From Streptomyces iakyrus (GTDB lineage Bacteria; Actinomycetota; Actinomycetes; Streptomycetales; Streptomycetaceae): a stretch of 64,000 bases of DNA. The translations under genes and the position numbers were made by a program. Shown here one piece after another: positions 36,071-44,940 of the stretch (its first letter is position 1; each line of letters starts with the position of its first letter). Location: positions 310,001-374,000 of the forward strand of contig NZ_JNXI01000001.1 in the NCBI RefSeq assembly GCF_000717055.1, in the 5' to 3' direction. The notes below the pieces were generated by a model, which had not been told where the DNA came from, did not search any database, and saw only the letters and a list, made by a program, of their open reading frames with translations.

Positions 36071-37129
36071 CTATCTGGCTAGTTCCCGCAGGATCGTTTC
36101 GTACAGATGTTCTACGAGAGCGGCCTGGCTGTCGCCGAGTGAGGCAAAGCCGTCGAGCTCAGGGGCACTGTTGATCTCCAAGACGACGCACTGTTCGTCG
36201 CTACGGGCACCGTGCGTCGCATCGCGGTGCGTCTGGGAGTGGAGGAGGTCGGGGTGCTCCATCCCGAGGTCGACCAAGAGGTCCACCCCTGCCAGGCGCA
36301 GTCCCGCAGTCTGGGCCGCGCTGACCGCCAAGTCCAACACGTCCGCCGGGAGCGCCCGAGACAGGTCGACTACGTCCGCCCCGGTCGCGACATTGGCGGC
36401 GTCCACCAGGGGAACGTGCTCGCCGCTGCGAGGTACGCGATCCAGTCCGCCCGCCCGTCTCGCCAGTCGGGCTGCGACTTCACCGTGATCTGGGAGTCGC
36501 CTTGCTGGCCCAGCGGTCTCACCATCGACATACAAGCCTTCGAGAAGCAGCTGGATCGAACGCCGGCCGTCACCAACGAGCACCGGCGGGATACGGCAGT
36601 ACGCTGCGATCGGTGAACCGTCGAGCACCACGACTCTGACATCGTGCCCCCGGACGAAGGGCTGAACGAGAGCGATCTTGTCCATGCGCAGGGCCTGCTT
36701 CACGGCGTGACGCAGGGCTGGCATGTTGTCGACCTTCTCGACCCCTTGGCCGCCGTAGCGACTATTGGGCTTCACGATGAGTGGCCAAGAGTGCTGTGCA
36801 ACGAAGCAGCCAAGGTGCTCGTCGATGACCGCGTCAAGTGCGCGGATCGGGAAGCTCCACGGAACCGGGATGCCGGCGTTCGCGAGGAAGTGCGCGCAGG
36901 CGTACTTGTCCCGCGCAAGGTCGGCGCTACCGGAGCGGTTGATGTCGAGGTTGCCATGGCGAAAGTAGGCGATCCGGCCATTGGGGAATTCGAGCCGGGC
37001 CGCTTCGCGTCCCCATGGTTCGAGTTCCAGCACAATGTCGAGCCGGGGCGCCACGCGAGAAATCACCTGGTATGCGAATGGAATCTCCGTGCCCGAGGGC
37101 CGATGGATCGCCCCGCTTGCCTTCTCCAT
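36071..37129 (-). CDS. ATP-grasp ligase (RimK/cyanophycin-synthetase-like)
   Basis: 352 residues. ATP-grasp elements: LIVKPNSRYGGQGV (Lys and glycine-rich loop) near residue 120, ALVQPFVRGHDVRVVVLDG, and the metal-binding end CVVLEINSAPELDGF. It would ligate an amino group to a carboxylate through an acyl phosphate, as in RimK and ligases for small peptides. It diverges from the HAD phosphatase gene across a region with the palindrome at 37216. Confidence 0.85.
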   Translation of the reverse strand: MEKASGAIHRPSGTEIPFAYQVISRVAPRLDIVLELEPWGREAARLEFPNGRIAYFRHGNLDINRSGSADLARDKYACAHFLANAGIPVPWSFPIRALDAVIDEHLGCFVAQHSWPLIVKPNSRYGGQGVEKVDNMPALRHAVKQALRMDKIALVQPFVRGHDVRVVVLDGSPIAAYCRIPPVLVGDGRRSIQLLLEGLYVDGETAGPARRLPDHGEVAARLARRAGGLDRVPRSGEHVPLVDAANVATGADVVDLSRALPADVLDLAVSAAQTAGLRLAGVDLLVDLGMEHPDLLHSQTHRDATHGARSDEQCVVLEINSAPELDGFASLGDSQAALVEHLYETILRELAR

Positions 37130-37215
37130 GAGCCCATCCTTGTGACGACGAGGGAATGCCTATGAGCTGTCACCGATCGGATGCCAAGCGTGGCTCACTA
37201 GGACGGATCAAGCAC

Positions 37216-37229
37216 ATCACCGCGGTGAT
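37216..37229. promoter_or_regulatory. Perfect palindrome ATCACCGCGGTGAT between divergent genes
   Basis: A perfect 14-base palindrome flanked by CAC and ATG, midway in the 200-base gap between the ATP-grasp gene (start 37129) and the HAD gene (start 37331). It matches the arms of the 28751-28784 operator and could control both directions. Confidence 0.55.
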
Positions 37230-37330
37230 ATGTCCACGCCTCGCCCATGTCGCTCGTCGAAGGGCCGAGCAGGGGTCTCATGCACGGTTGCCTGTCCCGA
37301 GGGCTCGTTCGTCCCGTAGGGTCTGCTCCC

Positions 37331-37981
37331 ATGCAACGGCTGGTGATCTTCGACCTCGACAACACACTCGTTGATCGCCAAGGACCCTTGGCAGACTGGG
37401 TTTCGGCCTTCTCCACGCAGCACGCCCTGGACGACGATGCCCGACTCCATTTGCTGCAGTTCGTGCGAGAGCGCGCCTGCCCTGAGACCTTCGAAGCGAT
37501 CCGCAACCAGTACGGCCTCGCCACTTCGGCTGCGACGCTGTGGAGCGACTACCTGGCTCACATGGCTCGCTCGGTCACCTGCCCCGCTCACGTGCTCGAA
37601 GGGCTGTCCACGCTTCGACGCGCTGGCTGGAAGATCGTCATTGCCACGAACGGTACGACCGAAATCCAGACCGCGAAAGCGACCGCATCGGGGATCGCCG
37701 ATCACGTTGATGCGGTGTACACCTCCGAGGCCGCCGGTGCACGGAAGCCAGAAGTATTGATCTTCGAGAAGGCGGCCGCCATCTGCGGAGCCGATCTTGC
37801 ACTCGGCGGCTGGGTGGTGGGCGACGGTGTGGACACCGACATCCGCGGCGGCAGAGCAGCCGGACTGCGCACCATCTGGATCAGCGGCAGCAGGCCCTGG
37901 CCCGGAAGAGACATAGCGCCGGACCACATCACCGCTGATGTACGCCAAGCGATCGAGCTACTGCTCGCAACCGAGAGCTGA
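37331..37981 (+). CDS. HAD-superfamily phosphatase
   Basis: 216 residues from ATG 37331. Motif I FDLDNTLVD, motif II IATNG, motif III Lys in ARKPEV, motif IV GDGVDTDIRGG: all four are intact, with a C1 helical cap. A phosphomonoesterase or phosphonatase-like enzyme, possibly removing the phosphate added by a kinase of this locus. The next gene follows after 10 bases. Confidence 0.9.
   Translation: MQRLVIFDLDNTLVDRQGPLADWVSAFSTQHALDDDARLHLLQFVRERACPETFEAIRNQYGLATSAATLWSDYLAHMARSVTCPAHVLEGLSTLRRAGWKIVIATNGTTEIQTAKATASGIADHVDAVYTSEAAGARKPEVLIFEKAAAICGADLALGGWVVGDGVDTDIRGGRAAGLRTIWISGSRPWPGRDIAPDHITADVRQAIELLLATES
37926..37941. promoter_or_regulatory. Inverted repeat ACATCA-N4-TGATGT inside the HAD gene end
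   Basis: Perfect 6-base arms resembling the CACATCAC/GTGATGTG outer arms of the 28751 operator, about 50 bases before the dehydrogenase start. It lies in coding sequence, so chance is possible. Confidence 0.25.
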
Positions 37982-37991
37982 GGACACCGTG

Positions 37992-38861
37992 ATGGCTTCT
38001 GAAGGGATCACGGTTGGGCTGCTACACCCAGGCAGCATGGGCGCTGCCTTCGGCGCCCAGCTGCGCAGGCAGAACGTGCGGGTGCTGTGGTGCACGGACG
38101 GCCGCAGCAGCCGCTCCAGAGCCCGCGCCGAGAACGCCGGCCTCGAAGGCGTTCAGAGCCTTGGGCAGCTGGTGGCGCGCGCCAACGTGCTGTTGTCTCT
38201 GTGCCCGCCTGCGGCCGCGGTGGACGTCGCACAGCAGGTGGCTGCCTGCGAGCTCGACGGCCAGTTGTACATCGAGGCGAACGCGATCACACCGCGCCGC
38301 GTCAAGGATGTCGCAGAGCTTCTCCCCGGCGCGGTAGTCATCGACGGTGCGGTAGTCGGCTCCCCGCCGACGGGCGGCAAGCAGCCCACGTTGTATCTGT
38401 CCGGAAACCCGGACGGCTGTACCCGGGCCATGGCCTTGTTCAGCGAGAGTGACGTGAAGACCAAAGTGCTAGGCGCCGAGGTAGGGGCCGCCTCCGCGCT
38501 GAAGCTGTCGTACTCGAGCTATCAGAAGGCCTCCCGCGTCCTGGCGGCGCTCGCCTACGGCGTCGCCGATGCCAGCGGCGTTGCCGGCGAACTTCTTGAG
38601 ATCGCAGGCAAACGGGGCGGCAGCTACCTGACCGAGATCGACTACATCCCCAAGACAGCGTCCCGCGCCTGGCGCTGGGGCCCGGAACTCGACGATGCAG
38701 CAGCCCTGCTGCGGGAGGCCGGGCTGCCGGATGACCTGATGCGTGCAGCCAGCCGAGTCCTCAGCCGGTGGTCGGGCGCCCGAGAGCGCGAGCTCACCAT
38801 CGACGAGGCCCTCTCGCACCTCCGCGTCGACCACGACTCTGGGGAGCGCGACGAACCGTAG
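37992..38861 (+). CDS. NAD(P)-dependent 6-phosphogluconate/beta-hydroxyacid-dehydrogenase-like oxidoreductase
   Basis: 289 residues from ATG 37992 (GAGG upstream). Rossmann start VGLLHPGSMGAAFGAQLRRQ with GxGxxG altered to HPGSMG, as in imine reductases and phosphogluconate dehydrogenase relatives. The C-terminal half (SALKLSYSSYQKASRVLAAL) matches the DUF1932 all-helical domain. Reduction or oxidation of a hydroxyacid, imine or amino acid is possible. Likely co-transcribed with the HAD gene. Confidence 0.8.
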   Translation: MASEGITVGLLHPGSMGAAFGAQLRRQNVRVLWCTDGRSSRSRARAENAGLEGVQSLGQLVARANVLLSLCPPAAAVDVAQQVAACELDGQLYIEANAITPRRVKDVAELLPGAVVIDGAVVGSPPTGGKQPTLYLSGNPDGCTRAMALFSESDVKTKVLGAEVGAASALKLSYSSYQKASRVLAALAYGVADASGVAGELLEIAGKRGGSYLTEIDYIPKTASRAWRWGPELDDAAALLREAGLPDDLMRAASRVLSRWSGARERELTIDEALSHLRVDHDSGERDEP

Positions 38862-38872
38862 TGCCCCGCTGA

Positions 38873-39424
38873 TCAAATAGCTCCTCGAATCAGAAGATCA
38901 ATTTCTTGTGCCGCCTCTGCGGGGGACATGGCCTCGGTATCGAGCTGTAGATCCCAGGCGAAATTCGGACTCGCCTTGATGTCCTCGGCTGTAGCGTCCC
39001 AGGCTGTAAGGCGGGCCTCTGTGTCGCTATCGCCGCGCGCCTTGGATCGAATCTCGGTGCTTTCCCTAGAACACCACAGCAGCACACTGGTCCACGACGC
39101 GGCGAACTTCTCCACCACCGCCTCAAGGCCTGCAATCTGTCCTAGATGGAGGATGGGGATGCGCCCCTCCTGCGTGGCCTGTACAAGGCCGGGGCGGTCC
39201 ACGAGGTAGATGTTGCCGTACCTGTCGTTGCGGTAGATCACCTCCCCGCGCGCCTCCAGCTCTGCGAGCTGATCAGCTGAACCCATCCGGTAGCCATGGG
39301 TGCGGCCACTGCCAATCTTCAGGCGCGTGAACGCACAATATGCGTCGTTGAGTTCGGACAGCGCCGCTGTGACGGTGTCCTTCCCCGATGCGGGAGGACC
39401 GTACAGCAGGATGCCCCGGCTCAT
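38873..39424 (-). CDS. P-loop kinase (guanylate-kinase-like)
   Basis: 183 residues starting MSRGILLYGPPASGKDTVTA, a Walker A at residues 9-16. YRNDRYGNIYLVDRPGL and the GK-like lid follow. Nucleotide kinases of this type phosphorylate GMP or related substrates; small accessory versions may act on nucleosides or other metabolites. Its ATG overlaps the stop of the upstream Xre-kinase fusion by four bases, so the two P-loop enzymes form one unit. Confidence 0.75.
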   Translation of the reverse strand: MSRGILLYGPPASGKDTVTAALSELNDAYCAFTRLKIGSGRTHGYRMGSADQLAELEARGEVIYRNDRYGNIYLVDRPGLVQATQEGRIPILHLGQIAGLEAVVEKFAASWTSVLLWCSRESTEIRSKARGDSDTEARLTAWDATAEDIKASPNFAWDLQLDTEAMSPAEAAQEIDLLIRGAI

Positions 39425-40461
39425 GCGAACACCGTCCCAAAGATCTGCCGAACCTGATCAGTGAGGGATATGGCCGCGCCGAGACGGTTGTCAACCACCA
39501 AGTGCGGTACAGCTGGTCGTAGTTCCGGATCCACGGTCGAGGCGTACTCCTCCCAGTTCTGCAACTTCCAGGTGTCGCGGGCTGCTGAACGGAAGCTGAT
39601 GTACTCGTGCATAGTCTCCAGGTCGCACCGGATCCAGATGACCGCCACGGTCACGCCCCGTGCCTCACAGCGGTTGATCAGCCGGCGCATCCACTGCGCG
39701 TCGCTCACCTCAGCAACGAACGGTGCCGTGAGCACCGTGCTGATCGAACAGTCGACGTTGGCGTAAGCGGTCTCCAGTAGGCACTGGTACTCCAAAGGCC
39801 GTACCTTCTCCCGATATACCTGGGAGTGGCGGTCATTTGGGTCGCTTCCCATCTCGACAAGTAGACGTTCAACGAGCGGACGCGTGATGGGGTCTTTGTC
39901 GAGGACGGGCCACCCGGTGAGCCGTGAAATGAACCTCGAGAACTCCGACTTCCCGCTTCCGGCGAAGCCACCCACCATCAACAGGGTGGGCCGATTCGGG
40001 TCGCCGCCTGTGTGGCGACGTTTCCACGCGTCAATGATCCGCTGCTGAACCTCCTGACCGTTGCTGCCAGCGTCGTCGCCTGGAGCGATCTGCAGCACCG
40101 CGCGCTCGACGGCCAGTACGTGGTCGCCGAGTGGCTCCACCTGGGCCGGGGTGAGCTTCAGCTGCGTCTGCTCGCCGGGCAGGGCCTTCCGAAACCCCAA
40201 CTCGGGCTCGGTGGACCGGTAGAGAAGGCAGTAGGCCCTGCGGTAGTGGGGGCCGGGGTAGACCTCGCCCTGCTCGTGCTGCCACAGGGTCTGAAAGTTT
40301 GCTGCCGGCACAGTGAGTCCAGCGGCGCGCGCCACTTCACGTAGCCGCTCACCGGCACCCTCAAGCGTCAGACCATGTGCTTCGCGCATGGCGCGAAGCT
40401 GGTCCGGACGCCACCCCGTGCGTCTCTTCGCCATGCCTACCGCCTGCCCATTACTCACCAT
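39421..40461 (-). CDS. Xre HTH fused to an AAA_33-type P-loop kinase
   Basis: About 346 residues (ATG 40461; ATG 40434 is an alternative). Residues about 15-75 are HTH-like (RPDQLRAMREAHGLTLEGAG ... FQTLWQHEQGEVYPG), and residues about 155-340 are a kinase domain with Walker A GGFAGSGKSEFS, DKDPITRPL and an AVIWIRCDLETM strand. A DNA-binding kinase may sense a metabolite or phosphorylate one and regulate in response. Divergent from the zinc-ribbon Xre gene. Confidence 0.75.
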   Translation of the reverse strand: MVSNGQAVGMAKRRTGWRPDQLRAMREAHGLTLEGAGERLREVARAAGLTVPAANFQTLWQHEQGEVYPGPHYRRAYCLLYRSTEPELGFRKALPGEQTQLKLTPAQVEPLGDHVLAVERAVLQIAPGDDAGSNGQEVQQRIIDAWKRRHTGGDPNRPTLLMVGGFAGSGKSEFSRFISRLTGWPVLDKDPITRPLVERLLVEMGSDPNDRHSQVYREKVRPLEYQCLLETAYANVDCSISTVLTAPFVAEVSDAQWMRRLINRCEARGVTVAVIWIRCDLETMHEYISFRSAARDTWKLQNWEEYASTVDPELRPAVPHLVVDNRLGAAISLTDQVRQIFGTVFA

Positions 40462-40653
40462 GATCGGGACTCTAAGTCTGCCCCGTGCGAACCCATGTGT
40501 AAGCGGATGTTGAAAAGTCACGTCGCCCGATGTTGAGCGGCTTCACCAAGTCCCAGTGATACTCCGCGGTGCTGATCGCAGATGTGATTGGCCCCTCCGG
40601 CAGAGCACTGGTCGGAGCCCAAAGTTGAACACTCGACGAGGGGGACGATCAGG

Positions 40654-41103
40654 GTGTCGGGGCCGCGAACCACCGAGGTAACTGCAACAGCGCGCGCCAG
40701 TCGCCGGTGTACCGCCTGCGGGTGCCGCCTGAGCCGGTACAACAACGACAGCATCTGCTCCGGCTGCAACCGTAGTAGGACAGCACCCCATCCAGCGCGC
40801 CCCTCTGTCCCCGCTCAGGTCTGGTCTCACCAGGACGTCAAAGACGCACTATTCCAGAGGGACTTCGGCAGACTCTGCCAACTCGTACGAGAGCGCGGCC
40901 ATCTCCGCCAGGAGGACATGGCTCTCCTAACGGGGTTGAGCCAGTCGTTCCTGTCGATGCTGGAGTCCGGGCAGCGGCGCCTCACCAACATCGACCGGAT
41001 CATCGTGCTCCTTGACGGCCTGGACGCACCCGCCGACCTCACAGGACCGATGCTCCTTCCCGCCCAGGTCATGCCGGCCCTACCACTGCAAGCCGTCTCC
41101 TGA
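40654..41103 (+). CDS. Short zinc-ribbon Xre regulator
   Basis: About 149 residues from GTG 40654 (GAGGGGG upstream); a longer frame to 40588 lacks a ribosome site. Zinc ribbon CTACGCRLSRYNNDSICSGC, then DFGRLCQLVRERGHLRQEDM, HTH LTGLSQSFLSMLESG, and LTNIDRIIVLLDGLDAP. Very similar to the gene at 27123, indicating recent duplication within the island. Followed by an APH-fold gene. Confidence 0.8.
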   Translation: MSGPRTTEVTATARASRRCTACGCRLSRYNNDSICSGCNRSRTAPHPARPSVPAQVWSHQDVKDALFQRDFGRLCQLVRERGHLRQEDMALLTGLSQSFLSMLESGQRRLTNIDRIIVLLDGLDAPADLTGPMLLPAQVMPALPLQAVS

Positions 41104-41216
41104 CCTCGGTACCCAGCATGAGGACTCCACGACTCAGGGGGAGCACACACCGCTGACGAGCAGAAATCAGCAGGAAACCCGTCGCGCGCTGTCGAGCGTT
41201 CCTTCACTCTGGCTGC

Positions 41217-42203
41217 ATGCCGAAGATCCTCACCCCGCGGCTTCAATACGATTCCACTGCCGCGCGCCCGCGCTGGTCGCAGCTTCCGCAACACGTACGC
41301 GATCTCATCGAACGCCATCTCGGCGGTGCCGTACACGCCGAGGAGAGCGCCGGGGGCGGCTTCACCAGCGGGTACGCAGCCGTGGTCGAGGGCACTCACC
41401 GCTCCCAGTTCGTCAAAGCTGTCGACGCCCGGACCAACACGGTGGTGGCCGAATGCTACCGGCGCGAGGCACTGATCAACGAGGCGCTCCCGTCGGCCGT
41501 TCCAGCGCCCCGTATCCGCTGGTTGGACGAGCAGGAAGGGTGGCTCGTGATCGCCTTTGACGCGGTCGAAGGCGGACGTATGCCTGCCGCGCCGTGGACG
41601 ACCGACGACCTCAACCTCACCCTTGCCACTTACGCTGTCACCGCCGAGGCTCTCGCGGAACCGTCCGAGCAACTTCAACAGGTCGGTCTGAAGCCGGTCG
41701 GTGACGGCGGCGACTTCGACGACTGGCGCACCGTAGTCTCCGGTGCGCCCAGCCCGAAGGTTTCCCTTCCCGACTGGGTGCCTTTCGACAAGCTGGATGC
41801 GTTGGCTGAGCTGGAATCAGCATGGCGACCAGCGGTGGCCGGCAACGCTGTCCTGCACCACGACCTGCGCCAAGACAACGTACTCATCGACGCCCACGGG
41901 ACCGCATGGATCTGCGACTGGAACTGGCCCTGCCTGGGCGCCAGCTGGTTCGACCTCGTACTGCTCCTGGCCACCGCGTACGCCGACGGCCACGATGCCA
42001 CCGCCCTCTTCCATGCTCATCCCACGGCTCGCGGAGTGAACGGCGAACAGCTTGATGCTGTGCTCGCCGCCCTCTCGGGCTTCTTCCTGGTCTCCGGCGC
42101 GCAGCCACCGGCGGACTGGTCCCCATACATTCGCCAGCACCAGACCTGGTGTGGCGAGGTCACTCTGCGATGGCTGGCGGATCGCCGGCGCTGGCGGCTC
42201 TGA
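41217..42203 (+). CDS. APH-family phosphotransferase
   Basis: 328 residues. VLHHDLRQDNVLIDAHG is the catalytic loop (H-D-x5-N) and AWICDWNWPCLGASWFDL the metal-binding segment, near residues 222-250. The N-lobe Lys is in SQFVKAVDAR. The third APH-fold enzyme of the window, again next to an Xre regulator. Small-molecule kinase; substrate unknown. Confidence 0.85.
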   Translation: MPKILTPRLQYDSTAARPRWSQLPQHVRDLIERHLGGAVHAEESAGGGFTSGYAAVVEGTHRSQFVKAVDARTNTVVAECYRREALINEALPSAVPAPRIRWLDEQEGWLVIAFDAVEGGRMPAAPWTTDDLNLTLATYAVTAEALAEPSEQLQQVGLKPVGDGGDFDDWRTVVSGAPSPKVSLPDWVPFDKLDALAELESAWRPAVAGNAVLHHDLRQDNVLIDAHGTAWICDWNWPCLGASWFDLVLLLATAYADGHDATALFHAHPTARGVNGEQLDAVLAALSGFFLVSGAQPPADWSPYIRQHQTWCGEVTLRWLADRRRWRL

Positions 42204-42386
42204 CGACGATGGCCGTCTCAGCGAGATCCTGGCCACAGCCTGCCAAGACAGTCTCGTCGGGCCATGGCAACCTGCCGGCCATGGAAAGAACCTGAGACTG
42301 CGACAAACCATTGCAGCCGCTCCCTGGACCACCGGCACCGGTCATATCCCGTACTACCTGAGTCCACCGCCAAGTAGCCTTTACGC

Positions 42387-44735
42387 ATGAACAGTTCACA
42401 CTCTTCCCGGTATCCCGGAGAGGCGTTCGCTCGTCCAAGCTATCGGTTGCACACCCTTGGATGGCGAGCGTTCGAGGATCTCGCCTTGGCCATCATGAGA
42501 GAGATCCTGGGCCCGACTGTGGTGAGCTTCGCCGAAGGCAGCGACGGTGGACGTGATGGCGCCTTCTATGGCGATTGGGATCCGGATCCAAAGGCGTCAG
42601 CGCCGTTCGGGGGCACGGGTGCCAGCAGACTGGAAGGGCCTTTTGTTATTCAGTGCAAGTTTGTTCAGAACGAGTCGGACACTCTAAAACCTTCGGACGT
42701 CGCCGGTGAAGTGAAGAAGATCAGCAAACTGGTGGCAAATAAAATCTGCTCAACCTATGTAGTCATGACTAATGCGCGCGTCACAGCAGACAGCGAGAGA
42801 GTGATGCGCGACATGTTCCAGTCTGCTGGAGCCAGGCATGCCCTCGTGTTGAGCGGGACTTGGATACAGGAGATGATCGCCGGCAGTGTGAGCCTGCGCA
42901 GGAATCTTCCTCGGATGTACGGGCTGGGTGACCTGACTCAGATTCTTGACGAAAGGCGGTACAGTCAAGCACACGCTTTCCTATCGCACCTCGGTGACGA
43001 GAGTCTGGCCACGTTCGTGCGAACGAAATTCTATGCCCAGGCCATGGACTATCTGGATAATCACGGGTTCACCATCCTGGTCGGTGGGGCGGGTTCTGGG
43101 AAGTCGATCACTGCGGCTGCTCTTGCCATCGGTGCGGTGGATGCTTATGGGAGTGCCGTCATTAGGGTTGACGCACCTGAGGAATTCCGGGACGCATGGA
43201 ATCCGCACGAGCCAGACCAGCTCTTCTGGGTTGACGACGCGTTCGGCGTCTTTAGGTTCGATGCCCGGTCTACCGAGAAGTGGGTTCGCAACTTCGGGCT
43301 GATGCGAACTGCGATCAAGAACGGTGCACGTTTTGTCTTCACTAGCCGCGATTACATCCTTGAAGCCGCACGAGGCGAGTTCAAGGGAACCGCAAGGGAA
43401 CTCCTCGATCGCCGGGTGGACCTGTCTCCCCATGGCCTGACGGTGAGAGAGAGGGAGCAGATTCTCTACAATCACCTACGGCACGGAGACCAGCCCAAGA
43501 GCTTCCTCACAGAAATTAAGGACCATCTGCACGTCGCGGCTCGATCTACATCCTTCACGCCCGAGCAAGCCAGGAGACTGGGAAATACCTACTTGTCATC
43601 CGGACTTGAGAGTGGATCGGAGCGGCAGCTACTGGACTTCTTCGCGAATCCCATCGACCATCTCTGTGAGGTACTCAGAGGGCTGGACCAAGATTCACTT
43701 TCGGCGTTGTGTCTGGTGTACATGGCCGGCGAAGGCTTGAAGTCACCTATCGCCTTCACCTCGCGGGAGGTAGAAGCACTGGATCTCATAGGGGGAACCA
43801 AGGCCGGAGTGACTCAGGCCCTTGGCCGCTTGAGCGGGTCGTTCCTCCTTAGGGTCGACACTCAGACCAGTCCACGATGGAAGTTCTACCATCCGAGTTT
43901 GGCGCACGCCCTGGCGAAACACATCGGCCAGAACAGCGAATTGGTCGAGATCTTTATCTCCGGACTGACCGAAAGAGCACTGTTCACCATGGTCGACTGT
44001 GGCGGCCAACAAGATGTCTCACGCGAGACCGTCGTGATCCCGGAGGTGTGCTACGACCTCCTCATCAACCGAATCTCGGAGCTTCAGGACACTCGTCTTC
44101 TCTGCGAGTCGCCGGACTTTGCCGAGTTTCTCTCCTCATGCTGTAGCCCCGCATTCCTACTGAGGCTTGCAGAGTTGAGAGGAGACATTATCGGAAAGTT
44201 CACTCATGTAGACACGCTTCGCTTCGGGGTAACTGGCATCAAGCTCTTGGCTCGCCTGTGGAGAGCCGGACTCCTCCTGGAAAAGGAACGGAGGTCTGCC
44301 GTTGTCAAAATCACAGAGGACGCCGCTTCCCTCCCCATCCATCTTGAGGTCGACTTCGACTGGGCAAAAACGTCCGCAACCACTGAACTCACCACATCAG
44401 ATGAGTACCAAGAACTCCGAGAGCGAGTCTTCCGCGACGTCATCCCCGAACTAGCGGACGTGATCGAGGATCCGGGAAGCACCATCGAATGGGAGTCCGA
44501 AGAAGACTGGCTCTACGTTGCGCGACACTACGAGGCCGCTGTGGACGCATACCGCGCCGCCTACGAGGACCACCCCGATGCTTCCGCTGAGCTCTCGTAT
44601 ACCGAAGACGTACTCCGCACCTACCTGTACTCGTCTCCCATGTGCGGTGGGGGCTTCGAAGAGGAGGAGAGCGAAGAGGCAAGCGGCGACGGCACTGGGG
44701 GCCGGAGCATCTTTGACGACTTGGACTCCGCCTGA
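42387..44735 (+). CDS. STAND-type NTPase with N-terminal Mrr-like nuclease domain (defence)
   Basis: 782 residues. N-terminal PD-(D/E)xK-like nuclease: Glu30 in FEDLAL, Asp57 in GSDGGRDG and Q89-x-K91 in FVIQCKF. Then a P-loop VGGAGSGKSIT near residue 232, Walker B LFWVDDAFG near 280 and the sensor FVFTSRDYI near 314, as in nSTAND3-type NTPases, with a helical C-terminus to about residue 745 and an acidic tail. Such proteins are antiviral sensors whose NTPase activates an attached effector. Lower GC than its neighbours. It precedes the phosphorothioation-linked genes on the same strand. Confidence 0.8.
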   Translation: MNSSHSSRYPGEAFARPSYRLHTLGWRAFEDLALAIMREILGPTVVSFAEGSDGGRDGAFYGDWDPDPKASAPFGGTGASRLEGPFVIQCKFVQNESDTLKPSDVAGEVKKISKLVANKICSTYVVMTNARVTADSERVMRDMFQSAGARHALVLSGTWIQEMIAGSVSLRRNLPRMYGLGDLTQILDERRYSQAHAFLSHLGDESLATFVRTKFYAQAMDYLDNHGFTILVGGAGSGKSITAAALAIGAVDAYGSAVIRVDAPEEFRDAWNPHEPDQLFWVDDAFGVFRFDARSTEKWVRNFGLMRTAIKNGARFVFTSRDYILEAARGEFKGTARELLDRRVDLSPHGLTVREREQILYNHLRHGDQPKSFLTEIKDHLHVAARSTSFTPEQARRLGNTYLSSGLESGSERQLLDFFANPIDHLCEVLRGLDQDSLSALCLVYMAGEGLKSPIAFTSREVEALDLIGGTKAGVTQALGRLSGSFLLRVDTQTSPRWKFYHPSLAHALAKHIGQNSELVEIFISGLTERALFTMVDCGGQQDVSRETVVIPEVCYDLLINRISELQDTRLLCESPDFAEFLSSCCSPAFLLRLAELRGDIIGKFTHVDTLRFGVTGIKLLARLWRAGLLLEKERRSAVVKITEDAASLPIHLEVDFDWAKTSATTELTTSDEYQELRERVFRDVIPELADVIEDPGSTIEWESEEDWLYVARHYEAAVDAYRAAYEDHPDASAELSYTEDVLRTYLYSSPMCGGGFEEEESEEASGDGTGGRSIFDDLDSA

Positions 44736-44940
44736 GCGCGGGGCGACCCGACACCACGAACCCACAGAGAAGTACATCGGGCCCACGCTGTGGGCGGCGA
44801 ACCTGCCGGAGCCTGACCTGCCCGGGCTTGTAGACGTCCATGCCCGTCGCCGGCAGCCGTTCGCCTTCCCGAGTTACCCCAAGCCCAGGAGCGCCCGACG
44901 TTACCCTCCGCGTGTCTCCCAGTTATGCAAGGGCGTGAGC

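Noticed and set aside
42336..42350. CACCGGTCATATC before the STAND gene as another copy of the cargo operator
   Set aside because: It matches only in part, with a two-base difference in the centre and no symmetric second arm.
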